Shown here: positions 51,916 to 61,516 of the stretch, piece after piece
How positions within the stretch are numbered: position 1 is the first letter of the stretch
Layout of the letters: each line of letters opens with the position of its first letter
Source of the DNA: Bacillota bacterium
GTDB lineage: Bacteria > Bacillota > Clostridia > Peptostreptococcales > Anaerovoracaceae
Direction of reading: 5' to 3'
NCBI GenBank assembly: GCA_017442785.1
Contig: JAFRZB010000028.1
Location: 1-64,000 of the forward strand
Length of the DNA: 64,000 nucleotides
Translations under genes and position numbers: made by a program
The notes under the pieces: generated by a model
What the model saw: the letters and a program-made list of their open reading frames with translations, nothing else
Told to the model about the DNA's origin: nothing
Databases searched by the model: none

Positions 51916-53009
51916 CTGAAGCTGAAGCTGTCTCCTTTGCGGATCTCGTCCAGGTAGCTGTCGTTTATGTCCGACTGCTCTCCGAACATGGCCATGCCTG
52001 TCATGGCGGCGCAGGCGGCCTTTATCACCTGGAAGGCTATCGGGCAGCCGGAGCCTTCTCCGAGGCGCATTCCCAGATCCAGCCAGGGCTCAAGTCCCAG
52101 GTAGCTTATGGCAGCAGAATAGCCGGGCTCGAAGCTCTTGTGCGACGGGAACATGTAATCCCTTGCGGCGGGGCAAAGAGCAGCAGCGCAAAGAGCTGCC
52201 ACCGCGGAAATGAAACCGTCTATTACGACGGGCAGCCTGTTTGCCGCAGCTCCGAGGAACGCTCCGCACATCGCGGCGATATCAAGGCCTCCGACCTTTG
52301 AGAGCACGTCTATGGGATCCATCGGGTTGGGCCTTCTGCGGTCCAGTGCGGCTGCGATGACTGCCTTCTTGTGCTCGAAGGCCGCGTCCGTAAGTCCGCC
52401 TCCGCGGCCGGTGATCGTATCTACGGATGCCCCCGTAAGTGCAGAAAGGACAGCAGTGCTGGTGGAGGTGTTTCCTATGCCCATCTCGCCTATTCCTAGT
52501 ATCTCAGCCCCGGCGTTCTTGATGTCGAACACCATGGACGCACCTGTGAGTATGGCGCGCTCGGCGGCGGTGTAGGGCATGGCGTCTTCCCTGAGGAAGT
52601 TCCTTGTGCCCCTTGCAATCTTGCAGTTTACTATGTCAGGGCAGATGTAGTCGTCCGCTATGCCTATGTCGGCCACTACCACCTGCGTATTGAAGGCCTT
52701 GGCTATGGAGGACATTCCCGTAAGGCCCTTGGTCATGTTAACGGCCTGGGCCGCCGTGACGCTTCTGGGAGCGCTGGAAACACCTTCCTCTATGATGCCG
52801 TTATCCGCGCAGAAGACCAGGACCACGGAGTTTTCAGCCCTGTTTATGACCTTGCCCGTCATTCCGGCCATCCTGATGCTTATGTCCTCGAGCTTTCCCA
52901 GGGACCCCGGCGGCTTGGCCAGCTTGGACTGCCTGTCTTTTGCGAGCGCCATCGCGTTCTGGTCCGCGGGCGTTATCATCCTGATAATGTTTGAGATCTG
53001 TATGTTCAT
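51912..53009 (-). CDS. cobT: Nicotinate-nucleotide--dimethylbenzimidazole phosphoribosyltransferase
   Basis: Makes alpha-ribazole-5'-phosphate, the lower-ligand precursor of cobalamin. The 365 residues show KLAKPPGSLGKLEDISIRMA, GIGEMGIGNTSTSTAVLSAL, TGRGGGL and the C-terminal LRLGEGSGCPIAF-like stretch. ATG 53009 has AAAGGAGA about 7 nt upstream; the open frame extends to 53087 without a site. It is the first gene of the five-gene cluster cobT-cobU-cobS-(short cobU-like)-cobC. No cobalamin riboswitch fits in the short leader. Confidence 0.93.
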   Translation of the reverse strand: MNIQISNIIRMITPADQNAMALAKDRQSKLAKPPGSLGKLEDISIRMAGMTGKVINRAENSVVLVFCADNGIIEEGVSSAPRSVTAAQAVNMTKGLTGMSSIAKAFNTQVVVADIGIADDYICPDIVNCKIARGTRNFLREDAMPYTAAERAILTGASMVFDIKNAGAEILGIGEMGIGNTSTSTAVLSALTGASVDTITGRGGGLTDAAFEHKKAVIAAALDRRRPNPMDPIDVLSKVGGLDIAAMCGAFLGAAANRLPVVIDGFISAVAALCAAALCPAARDYMFPSHKSFEPGYSAAISYLGLEPWLDLGMRLGEGSGCPIAFQVIKAACAAMTGMAMFGEQSDINDSYLDEIRKGDSFSFR

Positions 53010-53041
53010 ATCTGTCTCCTTTGATAAAAATCGCTCAATAT

Positions 53042-53070
53042 ATTTTAACACTTGGAGCACCCTGCCGCAA
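53042..53070 (-). promoter_or_regulatory. Promoter of the cobalamin cluster
   Basis: On the minus strand, -35 TTGCGG (53070-53065), 17-bp spacer, -10 TAAAAT (53047-53042), 32 bp before the cobT start. Confidence 0.6.
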
Positions 53071-53105
53071 TTGTTAAAAAAATACAAAAAAGAGGCCGAT
53101 TATTC

Positions 53106-53134
53106 TTTAATATGATGCATTTATGTGTTATAAT
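53106..53134 (+). promoter_or_regulatory. Promoter of the ABC exporter operon
   Basis: -35 TTTAAT (53106-53111), 17-bp spacer, -10 TATAAT (53129-53134), 37 bp before the start at 53172. Confidence 0.62.
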
Positions 53135-53171
53135 CCACAATTACACACGCAAAGCGATAGCAGGAGGGAAA

Positions 53172-55046
53172 ATGCCGGAAAAGGCAGTCTCAAAACAGGA
53201 TAAAAAGACGGCAAGGCGCCTGCACACGCAGCTTCTGCTCAAGTTCCTAAAGGGCAGCAAGCGTCTTTTCGCGTGCAGCATAATCTCGTCCCTCATCTAC
53301 GCGCTCTGCGACATGGTGGATCCCCAGATATTCAGGGCGGCCATAGACAACGCCATAGGCGGCAAGGAGCCGACCTTCCCCAGGTATGTCCTGGACTTCG
53401 TGGACAGGCTGGGAGGCTTCTCCTACCTTGGGCAGCACCTTTGGATAATGGCGCTTGCAGTGGTGGTCGTCGCCGTCATAAGAGGCATATCCGGCTACCT
53501 GCAGAGGGTCATGAACAACAAGGGAGCGGAGACCCTGGTGCGCCGCATGCGAGACACCATGTTCAGCCACATAGAGCATCTTCCCTACGAGTGGCACATG
53601 AAGAACCACACCGGAGACATCATCCAGCGCTGCACCTCCGACGTCGAGATGGTGCGCATGTTCGTTGCCGAGCAGCTGGTATCGGTGGTCAGGATAAGCA
53701 TCATGATAATCCTGTCGCTCTTCTTCATGTTCTCCATGAACGTGGGGCTTACATTCATAGCCATAATACCCATACCGTTCATACTCACCTACGTCCTGAT
53801 CTTCCGAAAGGAGATGGAGAAGGGCTTCCGCGAGTGCGACGAGATGGAGGGCAAGGTCTCCGCGCGCATACAGGAGAACCTTACCGGAATGAGGGTGGTC
53901 CGCGCCTTTGCGCAGGAGGCCAAGGAGAAGGAGAAGTTCCTGGAGCAGAACAACCACTACAACAGCCTCTGGGTAAGGCTGGCGGCGATAATGGCCAGGT
54001 TCTTCACCACCCAGCACTTCCTCAGCATGCTGCAGATACTGATAGTGATAGTTGCGGGCTGCGTGTTCTGCGTAAACGGAAAACTCACGCCGGGCGAGTA
54101 CGTGGCCTTCGTTTCCTACAACTCCATGCTGTCCTTCCCGATAAGAAGGCTGGGCCGCATGATATCCGAGATGAGCAAGGCGGGAGTATGCCTTGACAGG
54201 ATAGGGCACATAATGAACGAGCCCGTGGAGCAGGACGCTCCGGGCTCCGTGGAGGCCCCCATGGACGGCGACATAGAGTTCAGCCACGTGAGCTTCTCCT
54301 ACGAGGGCAGCTCCGAGGTGCTGCACGACGTAAGCTTTAAGATACCCGCGGGCTCCACTCTTGGAATACTTGGCGGCACGGGCTCCGGAAAGTCCACGCT
54401 GATGCTCCTTCTGGACAAGATGTACAGCCTGCCCGAGGGCAGCGGAACCATAAGCATAGGCGGCGTGGACATACGCGTCATCAAGACCCGGCACCTGAGG
54501 AAGAACATCTCCATGGTGCTGCAGGAGCCGTTCCTGTTCTCCAGGACCATCCATGAGAACATAAGCATATCCTCAAGGACGCTCACCATGGAGGACGTCG
54601 AAGAGGCCGCCAAGGCAGCCTGCCTTGACGAGGCCGTGGAGGGCTTCTCCAAGGGCTACGAGACCTTCGTAGGCGAGCGCGGCGTTACGCTTTCCGGAGG
54701 ACAGAAGCAGCGCGCCGCGATAGCAAGGGCGCTGATCGCCAAAGCACCGATAATGGTGCTCGACGACTCGCTGTCCGCAGTAGATACCGAGACAGACGCT
54801 AAGGTCCGCAGGGCTCTTGAGGAGCGCTTCGGATCCGCTACGATAATACTTATCTCGCACAGGATCACCACGCTCTCCAAGGCTGACAAGGTGATAGTGC
54901 TGGATAACGGAAGGATAGCCGAGGAAGGCACTCCTGACGAGCTCAGGACGGCCGGCGGCATCTACAACCGCATATACGACATTCAGTCGGGACTGGGCGA
55001 TGCTTACGCTAAAGACGGAAAGGAGGCAGGCCATGAGAACGACTAA
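53172..55046 (+). CDS. Heterodimeric ABC exporter, first half (degenerate ATP site)
   Basis: A 624-residue half-transporter: an N-terminal helical domain with about six spans (KGSKRLFACSIISSLIYALC and so on) and a C-terminal nucleotide-binding domain with Walker A GGTGSGKST, signature TLSGGQKQRAAIARAL and Walker B IMVLDDSLSAVD. The catalytic Glu after Walker B is replaced by Asp (DD instead of DE), as in the degenerate half of BmrC/TM287-type exporters. The cargo may be lipids, drugs or peptides. ATG 53172 follows AGGAGGG. The stop overlaps the second half by 14 nt. Confidence 0.91.
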   Translation: MPEKAVSKQDKKTARRLHTQLLLKFLKGSKRLFACSIISSLIYALCDMVDPQIFRAAIDNAIGGKEPTFPRYVLDFVDRLGGFSYLGQHLWIMALAVVVVAVIRGISGYLQRVMNNKGAETLVRRMRDTMFSHIEHLPYEWHMKNHTGDIIQRCTSDVEMVRMFVAEQLVSVVRISIMIILSLFFMFSMNVGLTFIAIIPIPFILTYVLIFRKEMEKGFRECDEMEGKVSARIQENLTGMRVVRAFAQEAKEKEKFLEQNNHYNSLWVRLAAIMARFFTTQHFLSMLQILIVIVAGCVFCVNGKLTPGEYVAFVSYNSMLSFPIRRLGRMISEMSKAGVCLDRIGHIMNEPVEQDAPGSVEAPMDGDIEFSHVSFSYEGSSEVLHDVSFKIPAGSTLGILGGTGSGKSTLMLLLDKMYSLPEGSGTISIGGVDIRVIKTRHLRKNISMVLQEPFLFSRTIHENISISSRTLTMEDVEEAAKAACLDEAVEGFSKGYETFVGERGVTLSGGQKQRAAIARALIAKAPIMVLDDSLSAVDTETDAKVRRALEERFGSATIILISHRITTLSKADKVIVLDNGRIAEEGTPDELRTAGGIYNRIYDIQSGLGDAYAKDGKEAGHEND

Positions 55047-56865
55047 AAAAGACGGCAGCCTGCGCTTCTTCGGCATCCCCAAGATGATCCCCCTTGTGAA
55101 GCGCTTTAAGAAGCAGGTGCTGATAATATCGCTTTCGGCGTTCGTGTCGGGGCTTCTGGATCTAATAGGACCGCTGTTCAACAGATACGCCCTCAACCAC
55201 TTCGTCACAGAGGGGACGCTGGATACTCTGCCCTTCTTCATCGTGCTGTACGTTATCATGCTGGGGCTCATAGCCCTGACTGCATACATCAACATAAAGG
55301 TGCAGATAGCAACGGAAGTCACAATGAACCGCGACATGCGCAACGAGGCCTTCACGCATCTGCAGGAGCTGTCCTTCGACTACTACAGCGCAAACAGCGT
55401 GGGCTACATACACGCCCGCGCCATGAGCGACACCAGCAGGATAGGAAACCTCTTCAGCAACCAGATCTCTGATACCGTGGAGTTCCTGTTCTACATAGTA
55501 GGAGCCATAGTGATAATGCTCTCCGTAAACGTAAGGCTCACCGGAGCCGTGCTGATAATAGTGCCTATAATAGCGCTGTTCTTCAGCCTGTTCTACGGAA
55601 AGCTCTTTACCCTCGGAAAGCAGACCAGGGAGATAAACTCAAAGATCACTGGCAACTTCAACGAGGGCATCACCGGCGCCAAGACCATAAAGTCCCTGGT
55701 CATAGAGGACCGCATAGACGAGGACTTCCGCGCCGAGACCACGAACATGTACAATAAGGCCCGCCAGCTTGCAAGGCACAGGAGCCTGTTCGCTTCCGTA
55801 ACGGACCTTGCGGCTTCGTTTGCTCTTGCCTTCGTGCTCTGGAAGGGCGGCATACTCGCGAAGGAGCAGGTAGGAACCTTCTCCATGTTCATGAGCTACG
55901 CTCAGGGGCTTATGGAGCCCGTGCGCTGGCTTGTGGAGACCCTCGCGCTGTTCGTAAACGGCAAGGTGAACATCGAAAGATTCACCAAGCTCATGGAGAC
56001 CGTGCCCTCGGTAAGCGATACTCCGGAGGTCATTGAAAAGTACGGCGATGTCTTCAACCCCAAAAAGGAGAACTGGGAAGAGCTCAGGGGAGACATAGAG
56101 TTTAAGAACGTGGACTTCAAATACCCCGGAGCAGAAGAATATGTGCTAAAGGACTTCGACCTTAAGATACCCTTCGGGACCAACGTCGCCATAGTAGGCG
56201 AGACCGGAGCCGGAAAGTCCACCATGGCAAACCTCATCTGCAGGTTCTACGAGCCCACCGCCGGCCAGATACTCGTGGACGGCAGGGATTACCGCGAAAG
56301 GTCCCAGCTGTGGCTGCACTCGGCTCTGGGCTACGTGCTCCAGACGCCGCACCTCTTCTCCGGCACCATACGCGAGAACCTCACCTACGGAAGGAATGAC
56401 GCCACGGACGAGGAGATAGCAGAGGCCATAAGGATGGTCTCCGCGGAGGGCATAATAGAGAAGTTCGACAAGGGCCTGGACACCGACGTGGGCGAGGGCG
56501 GAGACCTTCTCTCGACAGGCGAAAAGCAGCTCATATCCTTTGCAAGGGCGATACTTGCAAGGCCCAGGATACTGATACTTGACGAGGCCACTGCTTCCGT
56601 CGATACCATAACCGAGCAGAAGATCCAGGCTGCCATAGACAAGGTGATAAAGGGCCGCACCTCCGTGGTGATAGCCCACAGGCTCTCCACGATAAGGAAC
56701 GCCGACATAATACTCGTCGTTGACAGCGGAAAGATAGTGGAGCGCGGCAGGCACGAGGAGCTCCTCGCAATGAAGGGCTACTATTACAGGCTCTGGACGA
56801 GGCAGTACGAGGACGACGCGGTAGCGGCCGTTTGGGCGGACGCGTCTTCGGAGAACAAGAACTGA
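55033..56865 (+). CDS. Heterodimeric ABC exporter, second half (consensus catalytic Glu)
   Basis: A 610-residue partner half. Walker A GETGAGKST and Walker B ILILDEATASVD with the normal Glu, but the signature is altered (LLSTGEKQLISFARA instead of LSGGQ). Together with the partner's DD, this gives one degenerate and one consensus ATP site per dimer, the BmrCD/TM287-288 pattern. GGAGG precedes ATG 55033. The genes overlap, so the halves are made in equal amounts. Confidence 0.91.
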   Translation: MRTTKKDGSLRFFGIPKMIPLVKRFKKQVLIISLSAFVSGLLDLIGPLFNRYALNHFVTEGTLDTLPFFIVLYVIMLGLIALTAYINIKVQIATEVTMNRDMRNEAFTHLQELSFDYYSANSVGYIHARAMSDTSRIGNLFSNQISDTVEFLFYIVGAIVIMLSVNVRLTGAVLIIVPIIALFFSLFYGKLFTLGKQTREINSKITGNFNEGITGAKTIKSLVIEDRIDEDFRAETTNMYNKARQLARHRSLFASVTDLAASFALAFVLWKGGILAKEQVGTFSMFMSYAQGLMEPVRWLVETLALFVNGKVNIERFTKLMETVPSVSDTPEVIEKYGDVFNPKKENWEELRGDIEFKNVDFKYPGAEEYVLKDFDLKIPFGTNVAIVGETGAGKSTMANLICRFYEPTAGQILVDGRDYRERSQLWLHSALGYVLQTPHLFSGTIRENLTYGRNDATDEEIAEAIRMVSAEGIIEKFDKGLDTDVGEGGDLLSTGEKQLISFARAILARPRILILDEATASVDTITEQKIQAAIDKVIKGRTSVVIAHRLSTIRNADIILVVDSGKIVERGRHEELLAMKGYYYRLWTRQYEDDAVAAVWADASSENKN

Positions 56866-56879
56866 TCAGGAGGAAAGAC

Positions 56880-57140
56880 ATGAAGTACAATTACCAGCCC
56901 CAGGGCGTATGCCCCAGGATGATCAATTTCGAGCTGGACGGCGACAAGGTGACCAACGTCTCCTTCGTAGGAGGCTGCAACGGCAACCTCAAGGCGGTAT
57001 CCAAGCTGGTGGACGGCATGACCGTAGAGCAGATTGAGGAGAAACTCAAGGGCAATACCTGCGGCATGAAGCCGACGTCCTGTGCGGACCAGCTCTGCGT
57101 AGCAATAAGAAAGGCCTACGACAGTCAGCAGCAGGCATGA
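56880..57140 (+). CDS. TSCPD-domain protein (TIGR03905 type)
   Basis: An 86-residue protein with conserved cysteines (GVCPRMINFELD, GGCNGNLKAVSKLVDG, CGMKPTSCADQLCVAI). The TSCPD domain occurs at the C-terminus of B12-dependent ribonucleotide reductases and as stand-alone proteins of unknown role. AGGAGGA lies 5 nt before ATG 56880. It follows the exporter gene by 14 nt. Confidence 0.88.
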   Translation: MKYNYQPQGVCPRMINFELDGDKVTNVSFVGGCNGNLKAVSKLVDGMTVEQIEEKLKGNTCGMKPTSCADQLCVAIRKAYDSQQQA

Positions 57141-57155
57141 TGCCCGCGGCATAAG

Positions 57156-58247
57156 ATGTGGGACCGCATAAAACGAACTGATAAGCCGGTGGTGCTCTAC
57201 GGCACCGGGAACGCGGCTGAAAGGATATTAAATGAGCTGGACGTCCGGGGCATACGGGCGTCCGGCATTTTTGCGTCCGACGGATTCGTAAGAGACAGGT
57301 ATTTCAAGGGCTTTAAGGTCTTAAGCTACGCGGAGGCAAAGGAAGTCTTCGGCGACATGCTGGTGCTTCTTGCCTTCGGATCTCATCTGCCCTCCGTGAC
57401 GGCACAGATAGAAAGGATAGCGGAAGAGCAGGAGCTTTTGGCTCCGGACCTTCCCGTGGCAGGATACCTTCGCGAAGAAGCGGATGCCCCTTTAGGCGAG
57501 CTGCTGTTCGACCGGGAATACTATGACACACACCGCGCGGAGCTGGAAGAGACAAGGGCTCTTCTTGCGGACGAGCAGAGCCGGCTTGTCTTTGATAACG
57601 TCATAGAGTACAGGCTGAGCGGGCGCATCGATCCTCTCCTTGCCTGCCATACTCCGGAAAGGGAGATCTGGGACCTTCTGGTGAACGGGCCGGATGACCT
57701 TCACGGCTGCAAAAAGCAGGGTAGGCTTTCGCTTCTTGACCTCGGCGCGTACACGGGAGATACCGCGCAGCTCTTCATGGATGCCTGCGGAGGGGATTGT
57801 TCCCGCATCATCTGCGTGGAGCCGGACCCGAGGAATTTCAGGAAGCTCTCGGAGTTCGCAGCGCAGGAGCAGTGCATAGAGCCCGTAAACGCCGCTGCAG
57901 GGGCTTTCTGCGGGACCGTGCGCTTTGCAAAGGGCTCCGGGCGAGGTGCTGCAAAAAGGTCCGGAAAGACCTTTGCCGTAGAGCAGATAACCGCGGACTC
58001 GCTGCTTTCGGGCGGCCCCGTTGACTTCATAAAGATGGATCTTGAGGGCGCTGAGGCGGAGGCGATAAGGGGCGCAGAGCACACCATAAGGACCTTCCGT
58101 CCGCGCATGCTCATCTCCGCCTATCACAGGCGGGAAGATCTCTTCGCCATTCCCCGGAAGATTCTTTCGATAAGGCAGGATTACAGCCTGTATCTCAGGA
58201 AGGCTCCGTGCATCCCGGGCTGGGACTTCAGCTGCATATTCATTTAG
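57156..58247 (+). CDS. FkbM-family methyltransferase with N-terminal sugar/nucleotide-binding-like domain
   Basis: A 363-residue protein. Residues 1-120 begin like a Rossmann unit (KPVVLYGTGNAAERILNELD). The C-terminal half is a class I methyltransferase of the FkbM type: motif I LLDLGAYTGDTAQLF, VEPDPRNFRKL, and DFIKMDLEGAEAEAIRGA. FkbM enzymes methylate hydroxyls, often on glycans or polyketides. The substrate is unknown. Ribosome binding site weak. It follows the TSCPD gene by 15 nt, and a terminator follows. Confidence 0.83.
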   Translation: MWDRIKRTDKPVVLYGTGNAAERILNELDVRGIRASGIFASDGFVRDRYFKGFKVLSYAEAKEVFGDMLVLLAFGSHLPSVTAQIERIAEEQELLAPDLPVAGYLREEADAPLGELLFDREYYDTHRAELEETRALLADEQSRLVFDNVIEYRLSGRIDPLLACHTPEREIWDLLVNGPDDLHGCKKQGRLSLLDLGAYTGDTAQLFMDACGGDCSRIICVEPDPRNFRKLSEFAAQEQCIEPVNAAAGAFCGTVRFAKGSGRGAAKRSGKTFAVEQITADSLLSGGPVDFIKMDLEGAEAEAIRGAEHTIRTFRPRMLISAYHRREDLFAIPRKILSIRQDYSLYLRKAPCIPGWDFSCIFI

Positions 58248-58264
58248 CTTCAGTCCCGCGGTCA

Positions 58265-58329
58265 TTTACACGTTTTTTTTCGATTTGTGTAAAAAAGAGC
58301 AGATGCCATCTAAACAATCTGCTCTTTTT
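58265..58329 (+). terminator. Terminator, preceded by an inverted repeat
   Basis: Terminator: AAAAAGAGCAGAT (58292-58304) with ATCTGCTCTTTTT (58317-58329), 12-nt loop, T-tract. Just before it, TTTACAC (58265-58271) faces GTGTAAA (58286-58292) around a T-rich loop. The two folds share an edge and may alternate. Confidence 0.85.
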
Positions 58330-58339
58330 GTATTATAAT
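58311..58339 (+). promoter_or_regulatory. Possible promoter of the MATE gene
   Basis: -10 TATAAT (58334-58339) with a TAAACA 17 bp upstream (58311-58316), which falls in the terminator loop. Confidence 0.45.
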
Positions 58340-58378
58340 ATACAAGTTATATAGAAGTATAAAATGGAGAAAAGCAAC

Positions 58379-59752
58379 ATGTCGGAGAAAACACTGGTAA
58401 GAGACCTTACCCAGGGCAGCATAGTAAAGTCGCTGCTGTCCTATGCTGCACCGCTGTTCATAGCCAACGCGCTGCAGGCTGTCTACAACGTCGTGGACAT
58501 GATGGTGGTCGGCCAGGTCGAGGGCGGCCTGGGCATGGCGGCTGTTTCAATAGGAGGGGACATCATACACATCGTGACCTTCCTGCTCATAGGCTTTACA
58601 GGCGCAGGGCAGATAATACTGTCTCAGTTCGTAGGCGCCAAGAAGAGCGAAGAGATCAAGAAGATGATAGGCACCATGTTCGTGGTGACCTTCACGCTCT
58701 CCCTGATAATGTTCATACTTTGCATGCTCCTCGGAGAGACTTTCATGGAACTGATCAACGCGGACGTTCAGGTAAGAGGCCCGGCCAAGGCCTATTACGT
58801 GACCGGCATCTGCGGCGTCTTCTTCATAGCGGGCTACAACTGCATATGCTCCATCTTAAGAGGCATGGGCGACAGCAAGCACCCGCTGTATTTCATAGGC
58901 ATAGCCTCCATACTGAACATCATCCTGGACATACTCTTCGTCGCGGGCTTCCACTGGTCCACCTTCGGAGCGTCCCTTGCAACGGTAATAGGGCAGACGG
59001 TAAGCTTCGTTATCGGCCTCGTGTTCCTGTACAGGCACAAGACGGAGTTCGGCTTCGACTTTAAGAGGCGCAGCTTCCGCGTGCATAAGGAAGTGTTCAT
59101 CCCGCTGGTAAAGCTGGGCATACCGATGTCCATACAGATGGCTGCGATAACTCTTTCCAAGACAGTGCTCGCGGCATGGATAAACGACTGCGGCTGGGTC
59201 TACACCGCCCTTGCGGGAGTGTACAACAAGCTGTCCATGTTCATAGGCATAATCACCAACTCGCTCACTACTGCGGGCGGCGCCAACATAGCGCAGAACA
59301 TAGGCGCGGCCAAGTATCACAGAGTACCGAAGATACTGTTCTTCGTGTTCCTTACCACAGGCGTGCTCTGCGGCATATGCACCCTTGCCGTGGTGCTGTT
59401 CCCGACCCAGATCTTCAGCATGTTCACCACGGACGCGCAGGTCATAAGCGTATCCGGAGTGCTGGTGACGCCTCTGGCGCTGTTCTTCATAGGAGGCATC
59501 GCAAGGTCCGTGGGCTTCTCGCTGATCAACGGCTCCGGAAACTCCAAGATGAACCTTCTTGTCGCGCTTCTTGACGGCATCATCTTCAGGATAGGCCTTG
59601 CCTACCTGTTCGGCTTCGTTATGGAGATGTCCGTAAGGGGCTTCTGGCTGGGCGACGCGCTGGCGGGCTTCATGCCGTTCGTGATAGCTGCGGCGTTCTT
59701 TGCCAGCGGGCGCTGGAAAAAGAACTCGCATATCATAAAAGCAGAAGACTGA
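58379..59752 (+). CDS. MATE-family efflux transporter
   Basis: A 457-residue inner-membrane antiporter with about 12 spans in two repeats, the normal MATE layout, beginning with VKSLLSYAAPLFIANALQAV and the second repeat KLGIPMSIQMAAITLSKTVL. It exports drugs or metabolites in exchange for Na+ or H+. ATG 58379 follows GGAG at 9 nt; ATG 58364 has no site. Transcribed alone. Confidence 0.93.
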   Translation: MSEKTLVRDLTQGSIVKSLLSYAAPLFIANALQAVYNVVDMMVVGQVEGGLGMAAVSIGGDIIHIVTFLLIGFTGAGQIILSQFVGAKKSEEIKKMIGTMFVVTFTLSLIMFILCMLLGETFMELINADVQVRGPAKAYYVTGICGVFFIAGYNCICSILRGMGDSKHPLYFIGIASILNIILDILFVAGFHWSTFGASLATVIGQTVSFVIGLVFLYRHKTEFGFDFKRRSFRVHKEVFIPLVKLGIPMSIQMAAITLSKTVLAAWINDCGWVYTALAGVYNKLSMFIGIITNSLTTAGGANIAQNIGAAKYHRVPKILFFVFLTTGVLCGICTLAVVLFPTQIFSMFTTDAQVISVSGVLVTPLALFFIGGIARSVGFSLINGSGNSKMNLLVALLDGIIFRIGLAYLFGFVMEMSVRGFWLGDALAGFMPFVIAAAFFASGRWKKNSHIIKAED

Positions 59753-59778
59753 GTGCTGAAAAGGCGAACGTTTTCTGA

Positions 59779-59784
59779 TATAAT
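59779..59784 (+). promoter_or_regulatory. -10 element before gltX
   Basis: TATAAT 30 bp before the gltX start, with no clear -35. Confidence 0.4.
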
Positions 59785-59814
59785 TAACTGATACGTTATC
59801 TTATGAGGTGATCG

Positions 59815-61506
59815 ATGGATCATAAAAAACTTGCAGAACTGCTGTTTCCGGACATAGATAAGACTCCGGAAGATTACGAGAAGATCTATCCCGAAAGGGA
59901 TCTTGCCGAGGGCTCGGTCGTGACCAGGCTCGCCCCCAGCCCCACGGGCTACATACATCTGGGGAACCTCTACGGCGCCATGGTGGACGAAAGGCTTGCT
60001 CATCAGGGCGGCGGAGTATGCTACCTTCGCATAGAGGACACCGATGAGAAGAGAGAAGTAGAAGGCGCTGTGCCTGTCCTTTTGGACACGCTCAGCTATT
60101 TTGGCATTGAGTTCGACGAAGGCGCGTGCAAGGCCGGAACGCCCGGCAGCGAGCCCGTTCCTTCCGAGGAAGGCGCTGCCCAGAGGGGCGCTTACGGTCC
60201 CTACTGGCAGAGCATGCGCAGCAGCATATACAAGGCCTGCGTCAAAAAGCTCGTGGCCGAAGGCAAGGCCTATCCCTGCTTCATGACTGAAGAGGAGATA
60301 GCGGACATACGCGCTGCCCAGACGGCAGCCAAGCTGGATCCGGGCATCTACGGACAGTACGCAAAGCACAGGGACCTTACACTTGAGGAAGTGGAGCGCC
60401 GCCTTGCGGAAGGGCAGGAATATGTCGTGCGCTTCCGTTCCGAAGGAGACCCGTCCAGGTACTTTAAGGTCCGCGACGCCATACGCGGAGAGATCTCCAT
60501 GCCGGAGAACATCCAGGACGTGGTGATACTCAAGAAGAACGACCTCCCCACCTACCACTTTGCGCACGTCGTGGACGACCACTTCATGCGTACGGACATA
60601 GTGGTGCGAGGCGAGGAGTGGATGGCCAGCCTTCCCATACACGAGCAGCTCTTTAAGGCCATGGGCTGGGAGATCCCGCTCTACTGCCACAACACTTCGC
60701 TGATGAAGATAGACGAGGCAACAGGCCAGAAGAGGAAGCTCTCAAAGCGCAAGGATCCGGAGCTTGGGCTCTCGTTCTACAAGGAGCTTGGATACTTCCC
60801 CGAGGCCGTCCGCGAATACCTCATGACTATACTCTGCTCGGACTTTGAGCAGTGGAGGATGGCAAACCCGGATACTGACTACAACGAATTCAATTTCTCG
60901 CCGGACAAGATGAGCGACTCCGGCACGCTGTTTGACATAAACAAGCTGAACGACGTCTCAAAGGACGTGCTCGCAAGAAAGAGCGCCGCGCAGATCTATG
61001 ATTTCATGCTCGGCTGGGCGGAGGAGTTCGATAAGGACAAATACGCGCTGCTTAAGGAAAACAAGGACATGCTCCTTAAGGTCTTCGACATAGACCGCGG
61101 CGGAGAAAAGCCCAGGAAGGACCTGGTATACGCTCAGCAGATATTCGCCTTCATAAAGTACTTCTTCGATGAGACATTCGAGTACGAGTCCGAGTGGCCG
61201 GCGGAAGTGTCCGAAGAAGACCGCGCCGAGATACTGAGGCGCTACATCGAAGGCTACGATCCCTCGGACGACAACTCCGCGTGGTTCGAGAAGGTGCGCG
61301 GGATCACTGCGGACCTCGGATACGCGGTAAAGCCTAAGGATTATAAGAAAAACCCCGACGCCTACAAGGGCCATGTGGGCCATGTGAGCGGGGTCATAAG
61401 GATAGCCATTACAGGAAGGGCCAACAGCCCCGACCTTTGGACCGTGCAGCAGATAATGGGCACGGAGATGGTAAGAAAGCGCATAGAAAAGGCGATCGAA
61501 GCCTGA
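59815..61506 (+). CDS. gltX: Glutamyl-tRNA synthetase
   Basis: Charges tRNA-Glu (or tRNA-Gln in indirect pathways). HIGH region APSPTGYIHLGNLYGAMVDE and KMSKS region KRKLSKRKDPE are in place, with a class Ic catalytic core and an anticodon-binding helical C-terminus. The 563 residues exceed the ~485 typical of bacteria, mainly through extra segments in the core and the C-terminal half. This longer form is known in Clostridia (from memory). GAGGTG precedes the ATG. thrC starts 10 nt after its stop. Confidence 0.93.
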   Translation: MDHKKLAELLFPDIDKTPEDYEKIYPERDLAEGSVVTRLAPSPTGYIHLGNLYGAMVDERLAHQGGGVCYLRIEDTDEKREVEGAVPVLLDTLSYFGIEFDEGACKAGTPGSEPVPSEEGAAQRGAYGPYWQSMRSSIYKACVKKLVAEGKAYPCFMTEEEIADIRAAQTAAKLDPGIYGQYAKHRDLTLEEVERRLAEGQEYVVRFRSEGDPSRYFKVRDAIRGEISMPENIQDVVILKKNDLPTYHFAHVVDDHFMRTDIVVRGEEWMASLPIHEQLFKAMGWEIPLYCHNTSLMKIDEATGQKRKLSKRKDPELGLSFYKELGYFPEAVREYLMTILCSDFEQWRMANPDTDYNEFNFSPDKMSDSGTLFDINKLNDVSKDVLARKSAAQIYDFMLGWAEEFDKDKYALLKENKDMLLKVFDIDRGGEKPRKDLVYAQQIFAFIKYFFDETFEYESEWPAEVSEEDRAEILRRYIEGYDPSDDNSAWFEKVRGITADLGYAVKPKDYKKNPDAYKGHVGHVSGVIRIAITGRANSPDLWTVQQIMGTEMVRKRIEKAIEA

Positions 61507-61516
61507 CGGGTAGCAG

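Noticed and set aside
53010..53171. Cobalamin riboswitch upstream of cobT
   Set aside because: Only ~160 bp lie between cobT and the divergent exporter gene, with promoters for both inside it. No B12-box-like conserved element is visible.
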